A stretch of DNA of 64,000 nucleotides from Oscarella lobularis (GCF_947507565.1 NC_089175.1:2035733-2099732), one strand, 5' to 3'. Shown: positions 21,819-34,037, numbered from the stretch's first letter. Program-made: numbers and translations. Notes: generated by a model not told the origin, from the sequence alone.

Positions 21819-23225
21819 ATGGCCGATTCAAAGTGGAAAATACTTGCTCGAGCGCAGGCTGATGTTGTTCTTTATCTGAGCAACATTCTAGGCGGTTCTC
21901 TTCTCGATTCACTTCTGGCAGAGGAACTTCTGACCGAGGCGAACTACGAGAAGCTTCGAAAAATGAGAGAAACCAAAATTGAGAATGAAGTAGCCCAGGA
22001 GCTGGTTGTAATGCTCAAAAAAACGCCTCCAGGAAGTTACGACAAGTTCTGCAAAGTGCTCCGTAATGTCGATGGAAGAAAGGATGTTTACGATAGACTT
22101 ATGAAAGAAGAAGGTGCGTCTAAACTTTCACAGAGGCATCATGCAATTTGCTTCTGTTTTTCCTAGCCAAAGAGTCATCCGAACAATCTGATGAGCTGAG
22201 TCGAGAGCTTATCAAGCAGAGACTTCCTTCGGTTGAGGCCGAGTATGCGAAACGTGAAAAACCCGACGATTGGTACACGATGTCTTCCTGAGCTTCTCCG
22301 GCGCTGGATCAAGAGCCTTCTGCCTTCAAGTGCGCGACGAGCTTCAGTCACTGTGTAGAGGAGTGAGAGTGTTCTTCGACGAGAGAAGCATTGCAGGAGG
22401 TAGTCACATTGTTCCGGTCTTGCTCAAAGCACTTGGAGAATCCAAATACGTTGCCGTCTTCTTGACGCACGAAATGAAAGGATCCTCTCATCCTGAAGCC
22501 GAAGCAACGGTCGCCTTGAAAGTTCATGGAGCCCGCGACCGTCTGCTTCCCTTTTTTCACATCATGTCTTCTCAGCAGTGCTGCGACGCTGACATCTCCG
22601 TTTTCTTGCCGGACTCAGATGAAAAGCTGTATCAAATGATTGCTAAAATTGTTGGACACAACCTGCAGAAAGAAAAGGAGGAAGACAAAGTCAATGCAGC
22701 AGCTCGTTTTATTCTTAAATCTATGAAATTTGCAGTAGAAGAAACGGACACCGACGGTGGACGAGTAAAAGGTGAGCATTGACGGTAGTATACACCTTGT
22801 CTAGTCTTGACAAGTCCAATGACATTTGATTAGCTGATTGTTAGCAATTAACTGTGCATGCTGGTTTTGTGGTCGTCCGGTCTGTGTGTACTCAATACAA
22901 AAATAATTTTAGCTGCTTTCCAGGATTGCTGCAGGAAGAAATTCAAGAGAAACATCTAAGGGCTGTTTACTTGAAAATTGAGGCGTTCTGGAAGCGCGTT
23001 GCTCGGGAGCTGGGTTTACCTCAGTATGAGATCAAGTCTTGTGCGCGCTCTCATTCATTTGACGAAGAAAGCTGCCATGCAATGTTGCAGAAATGGAAAA
23101 CGAGACAGAAGGGTAAAGGAAAGGTTTGGGATTTGGCTTCTGCAATATATAAGGCAGAGCTGGAAGGCGTTGTAGAGGAAGTCTACGGCGAGAGCGTGCT
23201 GAAAGCATTGCAATCTGGCAATTAA
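21819..23225 (+). pseudogene. CARD-TIR-Death gene with a 1-bp frameshift in TIR
   Basis: Exons 21819-22113, 22167-22771 and 22924-23225 match the intact gene at 34038-35441. The second exon is one base short: GATTGGTACACGATG here against GATTGGGTATACGATG at the start of the TIR domain (about 22273). The frame is lost unless this is an assembly error. Everything else is intact, including the CARD (MADSKWKILARAQ), the TIR motifs FFDERSI, VFLTHEM and HPEAEATVAL, and the type-2 Death domain. If real, it could only give a CARD-only product that ends soon after the CARD. Confidence 0.75.
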
Positions 23226-23330
23226 AGTGGTCACATTAGTATCTCACCTTTTGTATCCTAAAAACATCCACAATGTTTTTTCAAAATTTGCATCCGGGAC
23301 TGCGCTACAACTTCGAGTAAAAACGCGACG

Positions 23331-24173
23331 ATGACGGGCCAGCACGACGGTCTGTCCGGGCAGACACAGGTCAGACAGCCTAGCGGGCCAAACTATCTTT
23401 CGTCTAACGACACCTTTAGAGGGAAGATCTTAGTAATCTGCAAGAAATCCTCGGCATTGACGAAGAGCAAGCGCTAAAGCTGTACCAGGTCGGCTAAGAG
23501 CTCTTCCAGAGAAGCGAAAACAGTTCTAAGACGCGCAGGAAAACGAGAAGAGCGTAACGAAGGCGATCGAAGCGATGACAGCGAAGCAAGAGAACGAAGA
23601 ACCGCTTCGAAGCGCGTACGGCGACACCGCGGAATCGTCGTCGTGGAAATCGTCGACGGAAACGCCGCAATTAGCATTGACGTCGACGGAAGACGGCGAC
23701 GACGATGTCCAGAGAGCGATCGCATTGAGCCTTCAAGAAATGAGGGGGGTTAGAGATAGATACACGCTCAAACGTTAGGATTAGCAGCATGTCTTAGTAA
23801 ACAGTCTCACAGATGAAAGTACTGACTGACTCAACTGTATCTCGTAGTGAATATTCTATTCGTTAGAAAGAGTTATTTATTCTTTATGCATAGAATCATA
23901 TTAGTGGAGCTCCTCTGTCTCGAGAAGACCAAGATTTGAGCAGGTTAGAAGCTTCCCATACATGAAAAGTCAATCGTGATCTTTCCCTCTCCCCAAAGAG
24001 CTGTTGAGGCTAGCATGGCCGACACAAAAGGCGGCTCCACACGCCGGCGCCGATACGACTCCCTCTTGCTCCACATCGATCCTCTGAATCCCCACGAGAG
24101 AATCCGCGACGGAGCCAATCCGTTGGGAATCAAAGACGTTGGGAATACGTGCTGGTTTAGTGCCGTCGTTCAG
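23331..24173 (+). pseudogene. Truncated USP25/28-like copy 2
   Basis: It contains the first four exons. The UBA-like exon is kept. The SIM-UIM exon has an internal deletion but keeps DDVQRAIALSLQ. The Cys-box exon ([17 protein letters not shown]) ends at 24173. In its fourth intron the sequence jumps, near 24200, into a relic of the CARD-gene flank. No later catalytic exon remains. Confidence 0.75.
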
Positions 24174-24199
24174 GTAGATAAAATAACAATTAAATTACT

Positions 24200-24735
24200 A
24201 GGAAAAGAAATTTTATGCTGACGCAATTGCAAGCACATATGGATCAGTGAGAGAACGTATCAAGGAACCCGAGGACGAGATAACGACAAACACAGAGAAC
24301 AGGGAATTCTAATGTAAACTTATTGCGTAGTATCACGTGCGTTTGGGGACTCGACATCCTGTAGAATACTTATGATGGACGACCCCAAATGGAAGGCACT
24401 TCGTGGTCCTGTATTTTCCGGCGCCGTTTCTCTTCTTAAGCCACTTTATGCAGGATTATAATCTATTGTCCGTGGTGCCACCTTGGGAATACGTGTTGGC
24501 TTATTCAGGTAGGATAACACCCAAATCAGATTAAATGATTAAAGAGTTTTGACATACATGTACCGTGTAGTCGTTATATCATCTTTTTGCGTTTTTGTCT
24601 TGGCGTACACGAGTCATGACGACGCGCCGGAGAGCGAATGAGACCAGGCATTGAGTCCCGCCACGGCGTTTGATAGGAGCCGATTGACCTATTTGCAGTC
24701 TTACTAGGCAGTCGACGAAAGTATGTCAATCCAAC
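24200..24735 (+). pseudogene. CARD and USP exon relics
   Basis: About 24200-24440 is a decayed copy of the stretch at 36780-37050, including a broken CARD start (DDPKWKALRGPVFSGAVSLL). About 24465-24735 holds decayed USP Cys-box and following exon sequence. All are frame-broken. Confidence 0.5.
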
Positions 24736-24737
24736 AA

Positions 24738-25358
24738 CAGCTAAGAGAAAGGACGCAGAAAAGCCTAGGCTAGAAATTCGTCTAACAGATTAAGAGAAAA
24801 CAGACTGTATATTCCTATTAGACGAATATGCTTCACTCCATGTAAGACAAATAGGAGCTCTTGAGTGGTAAACTACGTCGTGTTCTTGCTTACCTAGACT
24901 CCTCCTTCTTCCGTGTTTTCAAGTGAAAGAAGTGAGTAGATTATTAATAGTTTTTGGTACTCAATGTTGATTGTTATAGGGCAATCTTCAATGGGACCCT
25001 CTAGACAAGGTAAGCATCCTTAGCATGTCAATCTTTGTGAGAGCGATGCTAATTGCACTACTGAACAGATGCTGATCTAAACCAATTCCCCACTAAAAAA
25101 GAGCTCCTTGACGTTTCACAGGAAATCCTTGATCGATGGAAGTTTGTGGCTAGGTACCGTGACGTTGAAGAAAAGGACGTTGCTGCTTCAGTAGACGCCA
25201 AGGGAGACGTCAGAGAACAAGCGTATCAAATGCTTTCTATTTGGAAGGAGTGCAAAGGCGATGCTGCAACAGTCTTAGAGCTGTGCAAAGTTTTAGAATC
25301 GGTGAGTCTAAAAGCAACAGCGAATAAAGTGTTTAGGTACTCGTCTTCCTTTGAATAA
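24738..25358 (+). pseudogene. ZU5-tail and Death remnant of a 4xCARD-ZU5-Death-like gene
   Basis: It matches the last four exons of the gene at 15216. A degraded ZU5/UPA tail (24738-24845) is followed by the two tiny exons (about 24895-24935 and 24981-25008) and a full Death exon (25071-25358: FPTKKELLDVSQEILDRWKF, REQAYQMLSIWKE). The Death exon is open, but no upstream ZU5 or CARD is present. Confidence 0.65.
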
Positions 25359-25438
25359 AACGCCTGATTTAAATAGTTTTTTTTCTGAATTTTTAATTTT
25401 TTAATTATTGTTTTCTGTGTCATTTATTGAAGTCCCGG

Positions 25439-28400
25439 ATGGATCCTCGATGGGAGTCCGTTGTTTGGCGGCTCCTGCCGGATTTAGTGAACATTTGGCG
25501 CCCGCAACTCGACCATCTTTACTCCGCGTGTCTTGTGACTATTGAAGAATACCAATCGCTCAGCGCGCTTCTTCCGTTCGACCAATGCAAGAAGCTTCTC
25601 ATCGAAATCCTTCCGCGAAAGGGGCCCAAAGCGTACAAAACGTTTCTCGAGGTGCTTTCGAAGACGGAAGGACAGGAGTTCATCGCCGAAATGCTGGAGA
25701 ATGCGGCTGGAAAACGAGTAGAAGCGGAAGTTGCAACTTCAGTGTCTTCAACCGAAGAAAGTGAATAGACATATTCACTAACTCTTGTACTAAGCATTGG
25801 TTAGGCGATTCTTTGACGAGGCCTCCTCGAGAAGGTACGTCAATGATTTTTGACCGAATTCCGACAACAGAAAAAGAAGTTGCAATTTGGCTCTTCCTCT
25901 GCTGAGAGTTCAGTCGTTCAGGTAAAACCGAAAAAGAAGAGAAGCCTATAAATAAATAAATAGATAAATAAATGTTATAAGACTTTTGGTTCAGAGAGTT
26001 AATTCTGGATCATTTTCTTCTGAAAGTGGGGAAGAAATCGCGCTACCGAGAAACGTCGCACGAGATGCGCCCAGCTATGAAATCACGCGACAGACAACTA
26101 GTAACAATTACAATCCAGTTGAACTACCCATACTAATGGATTTTCTTTTTCAATTAATAAGTTCGTACTTACACTGACATCCGTCGAGAAGAGTTGGACT
26201 ACAATGATGCAGGAGGAGACGACGATCTCATTGGCACAGGGGGATTTTCTGAAGTGTACAAGGCCTGGTTTACCAGGTTGGGAGAAAAGGTGGCCGTAAA
26301 AGTTTTCACCTATCTAAAACGAAGGAGAACCCAAACGTTAGTGTGCAAAGTAGTTTTACGCGCGAAATTCCTTATTAAATTATCTTTTTTTGGACGATAC
26401 AGCGAGTCTGATCTTTTAAACAAGGAGGTGAAAATTCTTCAAGGAATTAAGCCTCATCCCAACATAATCACATTGATTGGATCATGTAGCGACACAAGGT
26501 TCTTTGCCTTAGTCACGGAATACATGGAGGGCGGAAACGTGGCCGAATTGATTGCTGACATGAATGATCCCAACGTAGAAGTATGGGAAAATCGTCAAGA
26601 CATTGCTCTGCAAATTGCCCAAGGAATGAATCATCTCCATTGCAATGATCCATCCGTTATTCATCTCGAATTGAAGCTCAAGAAAGTTCTGTATCGTCGT
26701 GTTGGCGCCAAAGGGAATGCCAAGTTCTTATGCAAGGTTATTGTCTCCTCGGAGAAACGGGGCTTATTTTTTATTGGTCTATTTCTTATTAGCTTTGCGG
26801 CTTTGGGTTGGCTAAAATGGATAAAATGGAGTCCTTCACATTAAAACGCGACGAATCGAGCTACCCGTCTGGAACTCCAGGGTATATAGCTCCAGAAAGG
26901 TACAATGCTATACCATATGCTGAAGGGGATTTGTCAGAAAAGACGAAGGTGGCCAAAAAATCGGATGTCTATAGCTACGGAGTCGTTCTGTGGGAGATTA
27001 TAGAACGCAGACCGTTACTTGAAAGTATGTCATAATAATACAGTGATAATTAACAATTGAATTATTTATTGCAAATGATTGCGTTTTCTGTAGATGAACG
27101 TGTTGTTATAAAGCATACGTTCAGTAAGGAAGGGCGTCAACTGCCCAGAGTCGGAAGACCGGCTCCTGCGTGGTTTACGGCACTTTCCAATCAGTGTGCT
27201 GTGAAAGATCCAGCTAATCGACCTTCGTTTAGCGATATCCTTGCTATATTTGCTCAAAAATCTCAGAAAGTGATTGCTGTTGCCAATCTAGGTGAGCAAT
27301 GGCGCGGTAGTACACCTTCTGTATAGATCCTTGACAAGTCCAACGACATTAGATTTTAGCTGATTGTTAAGAGACCGGGAATTGTTGACGGTTTCGGCTG
27401 TCTATGTACTCGACAAAAAATTACTTTTAGACATGTATAACTCCTTTAGGGCCAAATAGTGGAAATGGAATGAACGTTTTGGTCACTCATTCGGGTCCTG
27501 TAACGTTTATTTGTTTCTCTTAGATAATGATTCTTTTGATGAGGCAATTTACCAGCAAGCTCTTGCTTCTGGCGTCGTTCCCATCAATCGATATCGCGTG
27601 ATGGTTGTCGGTCAAGATGGCGCAGGGAAATCGTGCTTGATTGACTCTTTCTTGGGTCGTTTGTTCAAACCCCAAAACTCAAGCACGGATGGCATTGCTA
27701 TTCACGTGGCCGTGACGGCAGCAGAAGGAAAGGCTGGTGAACTCACGTGGACGGAAGCGACAAGTGACCAGGCGAAATATTTGAACAAATTGCGTGCAGC
27801 TGGATACATGATTCAAACTACGAAGAATCATCAAGTGATTATTCTATACCCTTACGCAATCACGTTTGATTTAATTTTTATATTAGGAGTCAAACTCGAC
27901 GGAGGCAGTTTCCCATGCAAGGCGACAACAGAGATTGGAGCCTGCTGAAAGTCCGGAAGACAGCACTGTAAGTATGAAGAGTCTTTGTTCAATGTGTAGA
28001 ATTTTTGTCTTTTTCTGTTATTTGACCAGCATGCTGCAAAACAAGAAGAAATCATTGCTGACTCGGAGACTGAGCATCTCACATCGAATAAAGCTCTTAA
28101 AAATGATAGGATTGCTGTTGACTTGAAGTTGAAGGATCTCAAGTCAGAGCTAGATCTCTCCTCTCTTGAGAATTGTGAAGTCAGTCAGAAGCTTCTCTGG
28201 GACTTGGGTGGGCAAGAAAGGTACTTAGCATCCCACGCCGCTCTCATGCCTGCCGAGTCCGCCGAGTCCGAGTCCGGCTATACTGTGTGCATGTATTTGC
28301 TGGTTATTGACATCAGCAAACCTCTTGTTCGTAAGGCGAAATCGTTTTATCGTCTTGGAGAAACTTCATCTTCCGACGTTTCTCTCCAATTATTGAATAT

Positions 28401-30231
28401 TGTGCGCAACAGCGATTTTCCTCGACACTGGTTCACATCGATTTGTATTTGCCATCCTTCAGACAAGTGTTCTAAGCTGTATTTGGGGAAAGATTTGGGT
28501 GTTCGCTATCCCGCAATTCTAATCGCCGCCACGCACGTTGATGAAGTGGAGAAAATGCCAAATTCTGAAGGCTTTCTTCGATCTCAAAACGAACATCTTA
28601 AAGAATTGATCAGCAAGCTAAGATGCGAAGATCACATCGTTAAAAATCGAGAAAACCCAGAAAACGAGCAATTGTTTTTTCGGGTCGATAATACCAAATC
28701 CGGACGTTGTGAGGGAGTCAAAACAATCAAGTCTAAACTTGACGGTTCTTCTGAAAAATATTGGTCCAAGAAAAACAAGAAGCGCCCTATGCCATTGAAA
28801 TGGGTTCATTTTGAATTGCTACTTGTTACGGAGAAAGAAGAGAAAATCATAAGCGTTGAAAGAGCATTTGAGATTTCTCGTCAGTCCGAAATTGAATCTA
28901 ACGAAGAGGCGTCGTCAGCTTTGAAATTTATTCACAACCTAGGTGCAATATTTTATTTCTGGGACGTGCCCGAGCTGAAACAGTACGTCATTGTCAATCC
29001 TGAGTGGCTCATTGGCACTGTGGCAGCGTTTGTAACGGCCAAGGAGCCCAAAAAGGACTTGAACAAGCGCCTTTGGCAAGGTCTTTGTGACACGGGAGAA
29101 ATTAGCAAAGACGGCGCGTTGGGCATTCTCATGGATTCACAGGATGATGACAGGGAAGCAGACGATGAGGACAAAGATAGCGATCCAGTAGTACTCAACG
29201 TGCTAAGAATGCTGGACATCCTGTGCGATTTAGATTCATCCACATTCTTGATTCCGTGCATGGTCACGAAGATGCTAGAAGAATCCTCAGTGTGGGAGAA
29301 ATACGATCCAAGTCAAGCGTTTCCTCCACCTATCGTCATTTTTCCCGCCGAAGTTCCGATAATTCCCGAAGCGCTTTTTTTTCGAATTGTGACGAAATTC
29401 GCCCGGAAGTACCCGAAACTCGCGAGGAAGCTTACTCGGAATCGAAGCATATTTAGAATAGGCAACAATCTAACGCTGGAACTATTATACTATGACAGAG
29501 GCACTTGTTTGATCGTTTCAATGACCGGCGAAGGGGACATGGACAATGCTTTGTCGTCGCTTCCAAAATCGGCTCCTGAAATTAGACAATTTGTTACTGA
29601 AAGTGTTGAAGACGCGAAGAAACGAGGAATGAGTGGATTGAAACTCACATTCTACTCCCAAGTAACTAAATGCATCAAGACAGATGTCGACGATGCTGGC
29701 AAGTTTAGTTGTCGACTGCCGGGCGATGACTGTTTATTGCAACTGCCTGCTGGCGGCGCGTGTAGCCCCGTTCCGCCGGATTCACTCTTGTACAAGTCGG
29801 GCAAATACCCTACGAAAGAAGAGCGAGAACTTGTTCGTCGCTGGTACAAGAAAGAGGTGCCGGTAGCACAGCTGTTTTGTTCATGAATGATGTATATTTT
29901 TTAGAGCGTGTCTTCTTCAGAATTACCAGGATTTCTGCAGGAAGAAATTCAAGAGAAACATCTTAGAGCTGTTTACTTGAAAATTCAGGCGATCTGGAAG
30001 CGTGTGGCTCGTAAGCTGGGTTTACCTAAGTACGAGATTGACTTGTGTGAATGCTCTCATTCACTTGACGAAGAAAGGTGCTATGCAATGTTGCATAAAT
30101 GGAAAACGAGGCAGAAAGGAAAAGGGAAAGTTTGGGATTTGGCTTCTGCAATATATAAGGCAGAGTTGGAAGGAGTTGTAGAGGAAGTCTACGGCGAGAG
30201 CGTGCTGAAAGCATTGCAGTCTGACAATTAA
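25439..30231 (+). CDS. CARD-kinase-Roc-COR-Death protein with a degenerate kinase and one frameshift
   Basis: Eleven exons: 25439-25760, 25805-25921, 25995-26100, 26162-26336, 26403-26736, 26793-27024, 27094-27291, 27524-27834, 27887-27967, 28030-29856 and 29905-30231 (about 1342 aa if one extra base near 25885 in exon 2 is ignored; as written the frame breaks there). Domains are CARD; a TKL-type kinase (GTGGFSEVYKA, VAVKVF, SDVYSYGVVLWE); Roc (GQDGAGKSC, DLGGQERY, AATHVDEVE); COR (FIHNLGAIFYFWD, NPEWLIGT); and a type-2 Death domain. The kinase has lost key residues: HLELKLKK replaces HxDxKxxN and LCGFGLAK replaces DFG, so it is probably a pseudokinase. The order recalls DAPK1 (kinase, Roc-COR, Death) without ankyrins. 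Read-through of the donor at 29857 would instead end the protein at 29886 without Death. Confidence 0.7.
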
Positions 30232-30512
30232 AGTGGTATCTCATTATTTGTATCCAAAGCACACTACTGTGTTTTAATCTTTCAAATTTTGCATCTGGGA
30301 CTGCGTCTGACGCATTGAAGTATTTTAGTGCACGATATTTTATTAACTCTTTTTTCTTCATTTTTAACGTAACGTCACTTTGTGAAATCCCGGATAAATT
30401 TATTTTTTGTTTGTATGGTGATGAAAGACATCATTTGATTAGTAAAAGTACAGTAAGTATGTATTGCAGGTAAATAATTTTTCTTGTGCTTAATGTACTG
30501 TATCCCGGATTG
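30232..30512 (+). other. Spacer before a CARD-ZU5-Death gene
   Basis: The first part resembles the flank that elsewhere precedes the USP copies (TATCTCATTATTTGTATCC, GCATCTGGGACTGCG), but no USP exon follows. The end carries a weak version of the CCCGGAT-ATG motif seen before other CARD starts. Nothing else recognised. Confidence 0.3.
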
Positions 30513-32641
30513 ATGGACATCATAGATGGTCTGCTACCTTTCCTCGCGGCCGCGGGCGTGTGGCTAGTGGAGTCGGCGAGGCGCTTTGGCCGCTGCGTTT
30601 TTGCAAGAGACAGAGACGAGGATAAGCGTTGGCGATTGATCGCTAAGCGGCCATTTTTGCAAGAGATGATCGACGCCTGGCATCTAGACTTGGATGCACT
30701 TCTTAGGAGAAGGCTAATAAGTCTCGATGCGCTTGAATCTTTGCTCTTCCTCTCTCGAGAAGATCGGTGCCTTAGGCTGCTCACTAAAGTGCTTCCTCAG
30801 AGAGGCGCCGCCTCAATCTACGACAAGTTTCTCCGTGTACTCGAAGACACAGGAGAAGTCGAAGCGGCAAGAGTCTTGCGGCGCTCCTCTGAGATCGCGG
30901 ACAGTAGCCTCGTCCCCAGACCTTTTGTCGATGTGGGCCCACATCGACAAAAGGTCTGGGGACGAGACTACGCGGACAGTAGATGCCTGAAGACGACGAA
31001 GCAGGTTTCACACTGAATACGCTTCTTAGAATCTTTTTTTTTTCAAACGTACAGTACATGCAGGTTTTCTCGGACGAGTCAAGTCATAGATATGGTCATG
31101 GCCAAGCAGAGATACGAGATAGTGTGTCTATTGCCTTTCAGCTTTTGCAGATTAGTGATCATTTCGAATGGTTCCATCAGTTCATTTCTCATGAGCGTCA
31201 CAATGTAGGTTATTAACAAAAGCTTATTTCTAACTAGCGGGCATTCACACAGGTACACCAAAGAGAAAGGTCTCCTTCCAGCATTGCTTGTCGATATAGA
31301 GACATGACACTGAAGTTTACAAAGGCGCAGACGATAGTTGATTACGTAGATGAGTGTGGAGGCGAAATCAAATCTCATTTCTTTTCGTTGAGTATTCCTC
31401 CTGGAGCAGTCGTGGGCAGTGCTGTAAACGTTGGTTTCACCGTTTACGAGTATCAATCTGAGGAGTCAGAAGGAGTTGAAGATGATACAGACATAACAGA
31501 TCTTCTGGTACTACATCCGTGTGGCAAAAAATTCGCAGAAAATGTCACAATCAGAATGAGTCTTTTGTCATGTGTTGAACATCAACGAGTTTTACTCTTT
31601 TACAAAGGGCCAGACTCCGTCTCGTTTTCTGATACTAGTGTTGGAGTGAATCTGACTGAAGTTCACGGTGGCATGTCGGCTCTCCTTCGTGAATCATATC
31701 TGGATATCACAACGTCACATTTTTGCAAGTTTTTTGCTTGCTTGTTTGGCTGCGTTGGGCATACCTATCACACACTAGCGTTTGGTAGGTGGGGAAAAGG
31801 AGAAACCTCGCTAAAGGAAGCAGTAATTGATATTCACTTCACATCTCCCAGAACGAGTCACGTCGTTAAAAACTTGAAGCGCAACGAAAGCTTGTCCTTG
31901 CTCCTGGAACAGAACGCAAGAATATATTTTGATGGCACAGTTAACCTTGAAGTTAAAAATATTTGTGCTGGTTGGCAACTGATTTCTGACGCCATCATGC
32001 CTATTGACGAACGAAGCCTGAAGCAAGCAAAGAAAAATGCTGACAAGTACCACACGCAATCTTTGACTTTAAAGAAACAGAAAGAAGATGCAGCTAATTA
32101 TCCATGGATTGAACTGCGTCTTACAGGCGGAAAAAAACTAACGTTTTCTTTACAATGAAAGAATATTCTTCATACCAAGCACAGGCAAGTCCGGGTGAAG
32201 TTAGGTCAGCCTCAGCCGGTGAGTACTTTGATCAGCCGCTGACTAACTCAGCTGTACGACGTTTATCAACGGAGTCTCCGAATAGACAGGGTACGGGTAA
32301 TTTTTTTTTAAAAAGTTTTTTGACATTGTTTTGCAGAAACGCTGAAAAGAAAACCTCCCCCCCAAGAGCTAAATAAACTGAGTGCAGAAATTGCTACTGA
32401 GTGGAGGCCTATTGCTCGATGTCTGCTGTCATTTCCTGACGTGACAATCGGTCAAATTGAAGAGGACTACGCGAATGTCCGAGAGCAGGCTTACCAATGT
32501 CTCCGAGAATGGATGCTGCAGGAGTCAGAGTCTGCAACTGTGGAAACGCTGTGCAGAGCTCTTTGCAGCGAAGGTAAGAAAGCTGTCGCGGCAAAACATT
32601 TTAAACTAGACGACGACGTTCTAAGGGGCTTCAATGTCTGA
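30513..32641 (+). CDS. CARD-ZU5-Death protein with an in-frame palindromic insertion and one frameshift
   Basis: Exons 30513-31004, 31064-31204, 31253-32290 and 32337-32641 join in phase (about 658 aa) apart from a 1-bp loss in the A-run at 32131-32137, where the paralog at 19725 has one base more. As written, the protein stops at 32158. The N-terminus MDIIDGLLPFLAAAGVW is hydrophobic and may be a membrane or signal segment, unlike the other CARD genes. The CARD follows (FLQEMIDAWHLDLDALLRRR, CLRLLTKVLPQRGAAS). A 75-bp in-frame insertion at 30908-30982 adds 25 residues. ZU5 (CGGEIKSHFFSLSIPPGAV) and the UPA-like and type-1 Death regions are nearly identical to those of the gene at 18207. Confidence 0.65.
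30896..30982. repeat. Palindromic mini-insertion with a 12-bp target duplication, inside a coding exon
   Basis: CGCGGACAGTAG occurs at 30896-30907 and 30971-30982. The 63 bp between are almost wholly a 58-bp perfect palindrome (30909-30966, CTCGTCCCCAGACC... and complement). The net gain is 75 bp, so the reading frame survives. It looks like a tiny palindromic MITE. Confidence 0.85.
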
Positions 32642-32708
32642 TGTTTGCTTTCACGCACATTTGTATGAACGCATTCCAATCCCCGAGAGAAGACCTCTGA
32701 GGCTCATC

Positions 32709-33801
32709 ATGGCTGGACTTATGAAAGAAGAAGGTTCTTCTAAACTTTCGGAGAGACATCATGCAGTTGTTTTCTGTTCTTTTCTTAGCCGGAAATGCAT
32801 CTGATGAGCTGAGCCGGGAGCTCATAGAGAAACAACTTCCTTCGGTTAAGGTCGAGTATGAGAAACGAGAAAAGAACGACGATTGGGTATACGACATCTT
32901 TCTGAGCTTCTCGGGGAAGGGATCGCGAGACTTCTGTCGTCAAGTGCGCGACAGGCTGGAGTCTGCCGGAGCAAAGGTGTTCCTCGACGAGGAGAGCATT
33001 GAAGGGGGTAGTCACATTGTTCCAGTGTTGCTGGAGGCGCTTGGACAATCCAAATACGTTGCCGTCTTCTTGACGCACGAAATGAAAGGATCCTCTCATC
33101 CTGAAGCCGAAGCAACGGTCGCCCTGAAAGTTCATGGAGCCCGCGGCCGCCTACTTCCCTTGTTTCACACCATGTCTCCTGAGGAGTGTTGTGATGCCGA
33201 CATCTTCGTCTACTTACCGGGTTCAGATGAAAAGCTTTACCAAATGATTGCTAACATTGTTGGCAAGAATCTGCAGAAAGAAAAGAAGGAAGACAAAGTC
33301 AATACAGCCGCTCGTTTTATTCTTAAATCTATGAAATTTGAAATAAAAGAAATGGACACCGATCGTAGACGAGTAAGAGATGTTGTACTCACGTTTTATT
33401 CGGTCTAATTTATTTGTTATCTAAATAGGCGTTCCGTCAGGAAGCAATAGGTGAGCAATGACGGTATAGGCATATTTGACGTCTGTTTTTTAGAAATAAT
33501 GAAAAGAAAGCCTACCGAGCGAGAACTAAACAAACTGAGTAAAGAACTTGCTACTACTTGGAAGCCAATTGCTCGATGTCTGCTGTCAGATCCTCACGGG
33601 ACAATCGGTCAAATAGAAGTTAACTACGCGAATGACGTCCGAGAGCAGGCTTACCAAGCTCTACAGCAATGGATGCAGCAGGCGTCAGAGTCTGCAACCG
33701 TAGAAGCACTGTGCAGAGCCCTTTGCGGCGAAGGTAAGAAAGCCATTGCTGGAACAGTTTTTAAACTAGACGACGAAGTTCTCAGTGGCTTCGAGTATTA
33801 A
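32709..33801 (+). CDS. TIR-Death protein
   Basis: Exons 32709-32733, 32789-33372, 33429-33450 (22-bp microexon) and 33494-33801 join in phase to about 312 aa. The start is MAGLMKEE. The TIR domain is almost identical to that at 20570-21153 (FLDEESIEGGSH, RGRLLPLFHTMSPEEC). The Death domain (EIMKRKPTERELNKL) contains a stretch, LLSDPHGTIGQIE, that resembles the other Death subfamily, so it looks mosaic. Unlike its paralogs, most of the leader with the uORF is missing: the previous Death exon ends only 68 bp before this ATG. Confidence 0.75.
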
Positions 33802-34037
33802 TTTTTGCTACATTTATATGCGCTATACTTAGCTGAACTATTAGCTAAGAATTTTCAGGTTGTTTAATTAAAAACTTCCTCCTCAAACGATAGATAGACG
33901 GTGTATGATCTCACGAGAGGAGTTGCGATGATACAGGAAGTCGAAGAGGAACTCGAAAGCAAAACAAATCGCCCAATATCACGTGCGCTTGGGGAACGCA
34001 TTCCAATCCCCGAGAGAGGACCTCTACAAGGCTCATC
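33802..34037 (+). promoter_or_regulatory. Leader of the CARD-TIR-Death gene with a short uORF
   Basis: A copy of the repeated TIR-gene leader, with uORF 33905-33931 (MISREELR). It ends CTCATCATGC at the CARD start. A 3-bp change (GGACCTCTACAAGG) distinguishes it from the others. Confidence 0.35.
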
